NCBI RefSeq assembly: GCF_001748285.1
Contig: NZ_BDGT01000023.1
Location: forward strand, 1 to 64,000
Direction: 5' to 3'
Source of the DNA: Thermogemmatispora onikobensis
GTDB taxonomy: Bacteria > Chloroflexota > Ktedonobacteria > Ktedonobacterales > Ktedonobacteraceae
DNA length: 64,000 nt
This document shows positions 7,955 through 15,380 of this stretch, one piece after another (within the stretch, counting starts at the first letter, position 1; every line of letters begins with the position of its first letter). The position numbers and the translations under genes were made by a program. The notes beneath the pieces were generated by a model. The model did no database searches. It worked only from the letters and a program-made list of their open reading frames with translations, and was not told where the DNA came from.

Positions 7955-10618
7955 TCAGGGGGTAGCTCTGATGGTGATGCGCGCGGGATCGCCGGGCAGG
8001 GTCTTCTGCCCGAGGGCCAGGCTGAGGGTGACGTCGGCGACGCCCGGCTGACGGCGCAGGAGGGCGCGAGCCTGCTCGGGATCATGACCGGCAATGAGCT
8101 GCTTGAAAGTGGCGAGCTGGGCGGCGCTGAACTGATAGCGCCAGGTGCCGCGCGCCTGGACGGTGAGGACGGCGCTCTGATCGCCGGAGCGGGCGGCGCT
8201 GATCTGTGTCTGGATGGGCTGCGTCGGATGGTAGCCGCTGCCGTAGCTGCGGGCGATGTCGGCGTTGAGCAGGGCGGTGACGAGGGTGATGACACTGTTG
8301 CGGTCGTAGACGAGGCCGCTGCAGGAGGCGGTGACGGTCACAGCGACGCTACTGGCACGCTCGCCGGCGCGGTGATCGCTATTGACCTGGCTGGTGCATT
8401 GGGGGTCACCGACGCTCTCCTCAGCGCTGCTCTTGAGGCTGGCGAAAGCGGTGCGGGCGCTGCCGACCAGGGCCGGCTTGAGGGCCGCCGCAGCGTTATC
8501 GATATCGCTCTGCTGGACAAAGGTGTAGCTCTGCGGATCTTGCCCCCCGGTGAAAGGCTGGAGATTCTTCACAGTGATAGTTTCATCAGAAGTGCAGCAG
8601 AACTGATTAATCGCAAGAGCCTTGATATTACCAGCAGAACCAGCATTGACTGCGTGTGCGCTAACACTTATCTGTCCGAAATTTGGAGGATTTCCAGCAG
8701 GTATCGAAATATCAGCATCGATAGAGACCTTTACTCCATTGGAAGCAGTAACAGTAGTACCCTTGGGGACGGACTGCGGAATAAATTTTCCATTATAGAA
8801 CGTCAGCACACCCTGGGCGCGGGTACCGGGAGTTGAAGCCTGACCGGAGGCGGTCACCGTCCGCGACTGAGCCTGTGGGGGTGTTGAGAGCAGGCGGGCG
8901 GGGACGACCAGGCGGGCGGGATCGGCCTGGGCGCCGACGCGGGCGCTCAGCGTATAGGTGCGTTGCAGCGTATGGGTGGCCGGTACCAGCGTCACGGTGG
9001 CCGAGGGATGCAGCAGGCCCAGGCCGAGCGGCAGCAGCGTCAGCGACAGGACTGCCACCAGCAGCAGGGCCAGCGCTGTCAGGCCCAGGCGCGAGAAGGC
9101 CCGGGCCGCGAGCCACGGCAGCCAGGTAGCCGATCCCGCCGCAGCGCGAACGGGTGCGGAGGCTGCCGGCGCGGAGGCCGCCAGGGCCGCCGGAGCGCTC
9201 CCCGTGCCCGGTCCCGAGCGCGAGATCGAGGGACTGCGTGACGGACGGTTGCGCTGTGCAGGCGCAGCGGACGCCTGGCGCGCACGGCGCGGCAGGGCAA
9301 TAATAGCGGGGCCGTCAGCCGGAGCGGACGCCGAGGCAAGCGCAGAACCGGTCTGCCGTTCAAATTGGTCGGGTCCTGGAGCCGGGGGAAGCAACATCGC
9401 CCCGTAGCCCGGGTCGGGAGGAGTCCAGCGCGGCTCGCCCTCCCACTCGTCCGAGCCGGGGCCAGTAGCAGCAGGGGCGGCCCAGGCCCAATCGGGAGTC
9501 AGTGAGCGCGTCGCCAGCTCTCCACTAGCAGCCGCCCACTGGTCTGAAGCAGGCTCGTCCTGCCTGGCAGCCGGCCACAGTGACGCCCGGCGAGTGCCCT
9601 CGCGCCAGACCGTCCCCGGCGCATCCTCAGCCGCATCCCACAGCGAGCCATTGCCGCCGGGATCATCCCCCAGGCCCGCGGCGGGATCATCCTCCTCCTC
9701 GCCGTCGGCGCCGGTCATCAGCGCGGTTGCTCCGAGATCGGGGCCAGGTCCGCCGAAGGGGCGGAAAGCATGCAAGGCCCGCACAAAGCTCAGCACATCG
9801 GGATAGCGCTCGGAGCGCTCCTTAGCCAGGCCGCGCAGAATCGCCGCCTCGATCGGAGCGGGCAGATGCGGATTATAGGCCCGCGGAGGGCGTGGCTCCT
9901 CCTGCGTATGGCGATACATCAGCACCAGAGCATCGTGATCCTCAAAGACGCGGTGGCCGGTCGTCAGCTCATAGGTCAGGCAGGCCAGGGCATACTGATC
10001 GCTCTGGCGGGAGACCTGGCCGCGGAACTGCTCGGGCGCCATATAGGCGGGGGTGCCGCTCACGCTGGCCTGTTCCAGGCTACGCGAGCCGAGCAAGAAA
10101 GCGATGCCGAAATCGGCCAGCAGGGCCTCGCCGTGATCCGTAAAGAGCACATTTTCCGGCTTCAGATCGCGATGGATCACGCCGCGCTCGTGGGCGTAGT
10201 GGAGGGCCGAGCCAACCTGAGCGACGATGGCCAGGGCCTCCTCCAGGGGCAGAGGGCGCCCGTTGGCGCGTTGCAAGCGAGCGCGCAGGGAGCCGCCGGC
10301 AGCGTAGAGCGTCACCAGATAGGGGAAGCCCTCGTCATCGATGCCGGCATCGATGAGCGGAAGAATATGGGGATGGCGCAGTTGCTCCAGCAAGCGGGCC
10401 TCATCGATAAAGAGGGAGCGCGCGCGTGGAGAATCGAGGGGTGTCAGCAAGCGCTTGAGGGCCACGGGGGGGCGCGACTGCAGAATCAGATGGCGAGCCA
10501 GATAGACGGTACTGAAGCCGCCGCGTCCGAGGCGGCGCAGCAAGCGATAATTGCCGATGCGGCTGCCTGTTCCCTCCTGTTGCCGCCCATCCTCGCCAGG
10601 CCCCTGATCGCGTGTCAT
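7955..10618 (-). CDS. Membrane Ser/Thr protein kinase with baseplate-J-like extracellular module
   Basis: 887 residues. The N-terminal Hanks-type kinase (~20-285) has a glycine loop GRGGFSTVY, the VALK lysine, HRDLKPEN with catalytic D151, DFG and SGTPAYMAPEQ, so it should be active. Then follow an acidic, Trp-containing linker, a basic Ser/Pro stretch, one membrane helix at ~503-535 and a ~350-residue outer domain. This outer domain is homologous to the C-terminal part of the 220-2856 protein, sharing FTGGQDPQSYTFVQQSDID. The layout is that of a receptor kinase. The ATG at 10618 has GGGGAGGG about 11 bases upstream, and this leader recurs at the left edge of the window. Substrate and signal are unknown. 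Confidence 0.88.
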   Translation of the reverse strand: MTRDQGPGEDGRQQEGTGSRIGNYRLLRRLGRGGFSTVYLARHLILQSRPPVALKRLLTPLDSPRARSLFIDEARLLEQLRHPHILPLIDAGIDDEGFPYLVTLYAAGGSLRARLQRANGRPLPLEEALAIVAQVGSALHYAHERGVIHRDLKPENVLFTDHGEALLADFGIAFLLGSRSLEQASVSGTPAYMAPEQFRGQVSRQSDQYALACLTYELTTGHRVFEDHDALVLMYRHTQEEPRPPRAYNPHLPAPIEAAILRGLAKERSERYPDVLSFVRALHAFRPFGGPGPDLGATALMTGADGEEEDDPAAGLGDDPGGNGSLWDAAEDAPGTVWREGTRRASLWPAARQDEPASDQWAAASGELATRSLTPDWAWAAPAATGPGSDEWEGEPRWTPPDPGYGAMLLPPAPGPDQFERQTGSALASASAPADGPAIIALPRRARQASAAPAQRNRPSRSPSISRSGPGTGSAPAALAASAPAASAPVRAAAGSATWLPWLAARAFSRLGLTALALLLVAVLSLTLLPLGLGLLHPSATVTLVPATHTLQRTYTLSARVGAQADPARLVVPARLLSTPPQAQSRTVTASGQASTPGTRAQGVLTFYNGKFIPQSVPKGTTVTASNGVKVSIDADISIPAGNPPNFGQISVSAHAVNAGSAGNIKALAINQFCCTSDETITVKNLQPFTGGQDPQSYTFVQQSDIDNAAAALKPALVGSARTAFASLKSSAEESVGDPQCTSQVNSDHRAGERASSVAVTVTASCSGLVYDRNSVITLVTALLNADIARSYGSGYHPTQPIQTQISAARSGDQSAVLTVQARGTWRYQFSAAQLATFKQLIAGHDPEQARALLRRQPGVADVTLSLALGQKTLPGDPARITIRATP

Positions 10619-11030
10619 AGACGAAAGCCCTCCCCGGCCTCGCATACGAGCACAGCCAGATAGATAGACAGAGATAGATAGAGAGGCAGCTGAGAGGCAG
10701 GCGGACAGAGGCGGCTGGCTGGCGCTGCCCGAGGCAGTTAGCCGGCGAACGAGAGGGGCAGAGCCTGGTTCACCATCGTCTCCTCTCCTGGTGGCTGCTG
10801 GCTGAGCTGCTCAGCTGTCGTTTCAGTTGCGCGAGCGTGTAGGATGGAGCAGCCTGGAGCCTGGGCTATTGGCCAGAGCAAGGCAGGGCAGCGTAGCGTC
10901 GTCTGGCCCAGTCCTGGTTATGGCCACGGGAGCGGCCAGGCGGTCAGGAGCGGACAACGATCCGCGTGTGTGCCAGTCAAATCAGTATTGCCTCTCACTT
11001 CTCACTATCTTGTAGTATACCACGTATCGC
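10619..11030. other. Upstream region of the kinase and end flank of the CRISPR array
   Basis: No gene is supported. It contains a purine-rich GATA-type microsatellite at about 10659-10690 (AGATAGATAG and GAGATAGATAG). A short AT-richer stretch lies just before the last CRISPR repeat. Confidence 0.5.
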
Positions 11031-11888
11031 GTTTCAGTATCCTCCTTCGGATCGTCCCCCCTGCAACTTTAATGCCATCTGAGGAGCAGATTGCAATTTT
11101 GGACTTTCAGTATCCTCTCCCGGATCGTCCCCTCTGCAACCCGGAAGATCCGCCACGCCATGTGCGTGGGGTATTGGACCTTTCAGTATCCTCTCCCGGA
11201 TCGTCCCCCCTGCAACCATACAGATAGTCTCTTCATACATGAAATAGATCAAGCTTTCAGTATCCTCTCCCGGATCGTCCCCTCTGCAACACGAAGATAA
11301 TGAGTTTGTCGATTCGGAAGAAGAGTTAGCTTTCAGTATCCTCTCCCGGATCGTCCCCTCTGCAACCTACTTATTCTATTGAGGCATGGTACTACTCTAG
11401 CCTTTCAGTATCCTCTCCCGGATCGTCCCCTCTGCAACGACGACGGCTTTATTGTCTGGGAGAGAGGTCAGCTAGCTTTCAGTATCCTCTCCCGGATCGT
11501 CCCCTCTGCAACGCCGCGCTCACATACCAGTAATGCTCCATCCGTCCATAACTTTCAGTATCCTCTCCCGGATCGTCCCCTCTGCAACTGACCTGGCCCG
11601 GCGGGCTAGCCGTAGCCGTCCCAGCTTTCAGTATCCTCTCCCGGATCGTCCCCTCTGCAACGGATGAAGGCTTTGGTACAGGCAGCTTTGCTAGAACCTT
11701 TCAGTATCCTCTCCCGGATCGTCCCCTCTGCAACTTTGTGCATGGCATCCAGGAACTCCAGGAAGATGGGGGAAACTTTCAGTATCCTCTCCCGGATCGT
11801 CCCCTCTGCAACCCAAGAGAACAGAACCAAAACCAAAGCCAAAACCACAGGCTTTCAGTATCCTCTCCCGGATCGTCCCCTCTGCAAC
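11031..11888 (-). CRISPR. Orphan CRISPR array, 12 repeats and 11 spacers
   Basis: A 37-bp repeat, beginning CTTTCAGTATCC and ending CCTCTGCAAC on the plus strand, occurs at 11031, 11104, 11180, 11254, 11330, 11402, 11476, 11552, 11625, 11698, 11776 and 11852. Spacers are 35-41 bp and all different. Read on the minus strand the repeat starts GTTGCAG and ends ACTGAAAG, the usual 3' end of type I and III repeats. The copy at 11031 is decayed at several positions, as expected for the leader-distal end, and the copy at 11180 shares one of its changes. Both facts place the leader on the right. No cas genes are visible, so Cas proteins must act in trans. The type cannot be assigned from the sequence. 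Confidence 0.97.
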
Positions 11889-12111
11889 CGGGCGGCGGAA
11901 AGAGGTCAGGGATAGTGTTTCACCATCCACGAACGATTGAGGCCCCGTTTTTGGCGTCTGAGAGGCTCGTTTTTCTCTCCCTCCCCCTCTCAAAATATAT
12001 CGTCCCACGACCTTTCTCGAAACTCGTCTTCTGCAAACCGCAAGGGGCGAGTTTCGAAGAGGCAGCATTGCATTTTCGAGTATACCACAGGCAGAAGTGC
12101 CACGTCCAGAG
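11889..12111 (-). promoter_or_regulatory. Putative CRISPR leader with promoter
   Basis: Read on the minus strand, an extended -10 box (TGG followed by TATACT, 12079-12087) lies 18 bases after TGGACG (12103-12108). Transcription would start near 12072, about 184 bases before the first repeat. Inside the transcribed leader a 10-bp inverted repeat (12017-12026 and 12048-12057) could form a hairpin. Several T-runs and no open frame fit a leader. Confidence 0.5.
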
Positions 12112-12114
12112 GTC

Positions 12115-12139
12115 AATGCGGTCAGAATCTGACCGCATT
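12115..12139. promoter_or_regulatory. Perfect 12-bp-arm palindrome upstream of the CRISPR leader promoter
   Basis: Arms AATGCGGTCAGA and TCTGACCGCATT with a single central A. It begins 7 bases upstream of the presumed -35 box of the leader promoter, a position typical of an activator or repressor site. The binding protein is unknown. Confidence 0.55.
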
Positions 12140-12348
12140 TCCCGGGAGCACTCGCCGGGTTTCGAAGCGGCCCCGCGCAAGGGCCACATGAGCCGAAGAT
12201 TGCCTCAGTGCACCCTTCCCACAACCAGCGCACCCCAGGTCGTCGGCCAGCGAGCAGCGCTATCAGCAGCGGCTCTATATCGACAAACATATATTTGGAG
12301 CATCACGTACAATATAAGTAATCCTTCTGGTTACTGGAAGGCTGCACC

Positions 12349-12394
12349 CACCGGCCTCTCCGGCGGAGTGGGGGCTCCGCCGGAGAGGCCGGTG
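12349..12394. repeat. Perfect 20-bp stem hairpin
   Basis: Arms 12349-12368 and 12375-12394 are exactly complementary, with loop TGGGGG. There is no T tract on either side. The GC-rich flank 12395-12480 can also pair with itself in several short helices. It may be a structured RNA, a REP-like element or a terminator; I cannot decide. Confidence 0.6.
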
Positions 12395-12613
12395 TGGGAC
12401 GGGACGGGGAAGTCCGGGCGGGCGGTCAGCGGGGTAGCGAGCGCCACGCCAGCGGGCGGTCTCTCCTCCCGCAGGAAGAGAGCCTGAGCGAACCGAAAGG
12501 AAGGAGCAGAGAAGAGACAGAGTGACCCCCACGTGGGTCTTAATCTAATCATCGTCTCGTATGTTGGTTTGGCAGACTGGCTGATTGCCTCGCCCGAGCA
12601 AAGGAGCCAGCCC

Positions 12614-12925
12614 ATGGTGACCTACCTGGAACGACACATCGTCATCGACAGGAGCCGCTTACTGGACTACGCCCTATCCTATGCGCGGCACGGCTGGCGC
12701 GTCGTGCCTCTCTACGAGCGCCTTCCCGACGGGCGCTGTACCTGCGAGCGTCCGGGCTGCAGTGCGCCGCACCCGCGGGTCCCCGCACTGGCCTGTGCCA
12801 CCACCGATGAAGAAGAGATCCGCCGCTGGTGGCGCCTGGCTCCTCGTGCGGGCATTGGCGTCGTCATCATGGGCCGCGATGGCCGCGAGACCCTTCTTCC
12901 CATTCCCGGCACCAGCGGGCCATAG
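12614..12925 (+). CDS. Truncated bifunctional primase-polymerase N-terminal fragment
   Basis: 103 residues. The stretch LLDYALSYARHGWRVVPLYE, a Cys pair in CTCERPGCSAPH, then TTDEEEIRRWWRLAPRAGIGVVI matches the beginning of the Prim-Pol (archaeo-eukaryotic primase-like) domain found in phage and plasmid primases. The domain stops right after the GIGVV strand, before the acidic metal-binding residues that should follow, so it cannot be catalytic. The ATG at 12614 has AAAGGAG about 9 bases upstream and a good terminator lies downstream, so it may still be expressed. It is most likely the remnant of an integrated element; the alternative is a small domesticated protein. Confidence 0.65.
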   Translation: MVTYLERHIVIDRSRLLDYALSYARHGWRVVPLYERLPDGRCTCERPGCSAPHPRVPALACATTDEEEIRRWWRLAPRAGIGVVIMGRDGRETLLPIPGTSGP

Positions 12926-13069
12926 TCAGGCCCGCCCTGATCTGATACCCGGCCTTAAGCACAACGGGAGGGCCAGCAACCACAGCTCAGCAGGTTGGGC
13001 AGGGACGCCCGCCCCTTGCAGCGCGTTCCTGGCGAACGAACAACCTCCCGGCCTCCTCTCTTCGTTGCT

Positions 13070-13103
13070 GAGATCCCTGCCCTCGCTCAAGGGCGGGGAT
13101 CTC
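13070..13103 (+). terminator. Rho-independent terminator
   Basis: A 14-bp stem (13070-13083 with 13090-13103, one G-T pair) and a 6-base loop, followed by a pyrimidine tract of repeated TTTCTC. It ends the transcript of the primase fragment. The sequence also resembles the terminal hairpins of IS200/IS605 elements. Confidence 0.75.
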
Positions 13104-13391
13104 TTTCTCTTTCTCTTTCTCTGCCAGCCGCTCCCTCCGGCCAGACCCTCCCCCCTGTTCTCCTCTTGCCAGACGCGCTATCATCTGATCAAACGGGAAG
13201 CGTGCCCAGGCAGACCGACATTCACGGCACGCCCTCCCAAGCGCCGCCCGCCTCCGCCCGAGTCCTCGCCAGCCGCCCGACCGTTCGCCCGTCCGCCCGC
13301 CGTCCCAGGGGTGCCGCGACCCGGTCCGGCCCGAGTCAGAGCGCGCGGCGGCCTGATCACAAGCCCTGGCACAGACAGAGGAGCATCGCCT

Positions 13392-15332
13392 ATGCATCCC
13401 GAAAAAGCCGCCCGACTGCAGGCCCTCCAGCGACACGAGGAGCGCCTGCTGCGGCGCATCGCGCGCCTGGACACGCGCAGCAACCGCTACTCATGGCTGC
13501 GCGTCGCCATCTTCGCCGTCGGCCTGGCCAGCGGCCTGATCCTGGGCCTGGCCCTGCACTGGTGGGCGGGCCTGATCAGCTTCGCCCTGGCCATGCTCAT
13601 CTTCGGCGGTCTCGCCGCCCAGCACCGGCGCATCGAGCGCCACCTGGCCCGCCTGCGCCTGCTCGTCTGGCTGACCCGCGACGAACGCGCGCGCCTGCTC
13701 GTCGACTGGCAGACCATCGCCCCCCTGCCCGGCGGGCGCGACCTCTCCGACAGCGACGCCACCCACCCCTTCGACCTCGACCTCGACATCAGCGGGCCGC
13801 GCTCCCTGCACCGCCTGCTCAACACGGCCACCACCCGCGAGGGGAGCCTGCTCCTCAAGAGCTGGCTGCTGGCCGAGAGCGTCGAGCCGGCCACCATCCA
13901 GCGGCGGCAGGCTCTGGTCGCCGAACTGAAGCCGCTGCGCCTCTTCCGCCACCGCCTGCAGATCGAAGCGCGCCTGGCCGGTGGACAGAGCAGCCTCCTG
14001 CGCGGCGCCCAACTGCTTGGGCGTCTGCGGCAAGAAGCGCCCCCGGCTCGCCTCAAGCAGAGCCTGGCCCTCATGGGCAGCCTCAACCTCCTGACCCTGC
14101 TTCTCCTGGCCGGGCAGCTCCTCCTGCACCTGCCCCCCTGGTGGCCCATCAGCGCCGCCCTCAGCCTGCTCCTCTTCCTCCTGCGGCGCGGCGACGCCGG
14201 CGACCTCTTCGACGAAGCCTTCGCCCTGCAGAGCACCTGCGCCCAGCTCAGCGCCACCTTCGCCTCCCTCGAACAGCGCCGCCATCCCCAGCAGCCCCAC
14301 CTGCAGCAACTCTGCCAGCCCTTCACCGGCGCCGGCCAGCTCAGTCCCGCCCGCGCCCTGCGCCATCTCTCCCTGCTCCTCAGCCTGGCCTCCTTCGGGC
14401 AGAACCTGCTCCTCACCCTCCTGCTACACCTCTTCCTCCCCTGGGAATTCCTCATCGCCCTGCGCCTCAACGCCTGGAAAGCCCGCCTGGCCCAGCAGAT
14501 GCCGCGCTGGCTGGAGACCTGGTTTGAGCTGGAAGCCCTCTGCTCACTGGCCACCTTCGCCGACCTCAACCCCGACTACCACCTTCCCGAGCTCCTCGTC
14601 GGTCCCCAGGCGCCGGCCCTCCTCTACGAAGGCCAGGGTCTGGGCCATCCCCTCCTGCCGCCCAGCAGAAAAATCCTCAACGACTTCGCCCTGCGCCAGC
14701 CGGGAGCCATTGCCATCATCAGCGGCTCCAACATGGCCGGCAAGAGCACCTTCCTGCGCACCGTCGGCCTCAACCTGGTCCTGGCCAACGCCGGCGCCCC
14801 GGTCAACGCCGTCCGCCTGCGCCTGACCCCCCTGCGCCTCTTCGCCAGCATGCGCATCAACGACGCCCTGACCGAAGACGCCTCCTACTTCTACGCCGAA
14901 GTACGACGCCTGCGCGCCCTGCTGGACGCCGTCGAACGCCCCGACAGCGCGCCGCTGCTCTTCCTCATCGACGAAATCTTCCGCGGCACCAACAACCGCG
15001 AGCGGCGCATTGGCAGCCGGGCCTACCTGCGCGCCCTCGCCACCACGAGCAAACCCTGCGCCGGCCTGCTGGCCACCCACGACCTCGACCTGACCCGCCT
15101 CGCCGAGGAACTCCCGGGGATCAGCAACTACCACTTCCGCGAGGAGATCAGCGACGGAGCAATGGTCTTCGACTACCGCCTGCGGCCCGGCCCCTGCCCA
15201 ACCACCAACGCCCTCAAGATCATGCGCCTCTTCGGGCTGCCCGTGCCGGAGGTGCCGGAGACAGAGACCAGCGAGAACGACAGCCAGCAGGCTGCCGCCG
15301 GACCGCCCGCCGACAAGACAGAAGCCTCATGA
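13392..15332 (+). CDS. Membrane-associated MutS-family ATPase
   Basis: 646 residues. The C-terminal third is a MutS domain V ATPase: Walker A SGSNMAGKST with K451, the conserved FASMRINDALTEDASYFYAEVRRL segment, Walker B LLFLIDEIFRGTN with D527 and E528, then LLATHDLDL. The core/clamp region before it is recognisable, but the mismatch-binding domain I is absent. Three hydrophobic stretches (~35-78, ~230-270 and ~330-360) suggest membrane insertion. This layout is known as a MutS-related family distinct from mismatch-repair MutS and from MutS2 (no Smr domain), and its role is not established. The ATG at 13392 has GAGGAG upstream. The longer frame to 12681 is Pro/Arg-rich and overlaps a terminator, so I reject it. 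Confidence 0.85.
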   Translation: MHPEKAARLQALQRHEERLLRRIARLDTRSNRYSWLRVAIFAVGLASGLILGLALHWWAGLISFALAMLIFGGLAAQHRRIERHLARLRLLVWLTRDERARLLVDWQTIAPLPGGRDLSDSDATHPFDLDLDISGPRSLHRLLNTATTREGSLLLKSWLLAESVEPATIQRRQALVAELKPLRLFRHRLQIEARLAGGQSSLLRGAQLLGRLRQEAPPARLKQSLALMGSLNLLTLLLLAGQLLLHLPPWWPISAALSLLLFLLRRGDAGDLFDEAFALQSTCAQLSATFASLEQRRHPQQPHLQQLCQPFTGAGQLSPARALRHLSLLLSLASFGQNLLLTLLLHLFLPWEFLIALRLNAWKARLAQQMPRWLETWFELEALCSLATFADLNPDYHLPELLVGPQAPALLYEGQGLGHPLLPPSRKILNDFALRQPGAIAIISGSNMAGKSTFLRTVGLNLVLANAGAPVNAVRLRLTPLRLFASMRINDALTEDASYFYAEVRRLRALLDAVERPDSAPLLFLIDEIFRGTNNRERRIGSRAYLRALATTSKPCAGLLATHDLDLTRLAEELPGISNYHFREEISDGAMVFDYRLRPGPCPTTNALKIMRLFGLPVPEVPETETSENDSQQAAAGPPADKTEAS

Positions 15333-15380
15333 GGGACAATCAGCCAAAGAGAGAGGGAACGAGCAGAAGAAGCAGAGCGT

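Noticed and set aside
11998-12037. Possible extra decayed CRISPR repeat (ATCGTCCC...CTGCAAAC)
   Set aside because: Only two short blocks match and their spacing is wrong; better explained as part of the leader.
12395-12613. RNase P RNA, suggested by GGGGAAGTCCGGGC
   Set aside because: The conserved downstream motifs (ACAGAA...GGCTTA and others) are missing and there is too little room before the next gene.
12995-14527. Plus-strand 510-codon and minus-strand frames over the MutS-like gene
   Set aside because: Pro/Arg/Ala-only composition; the MutS frame has Walker motifs and a ribosome site.
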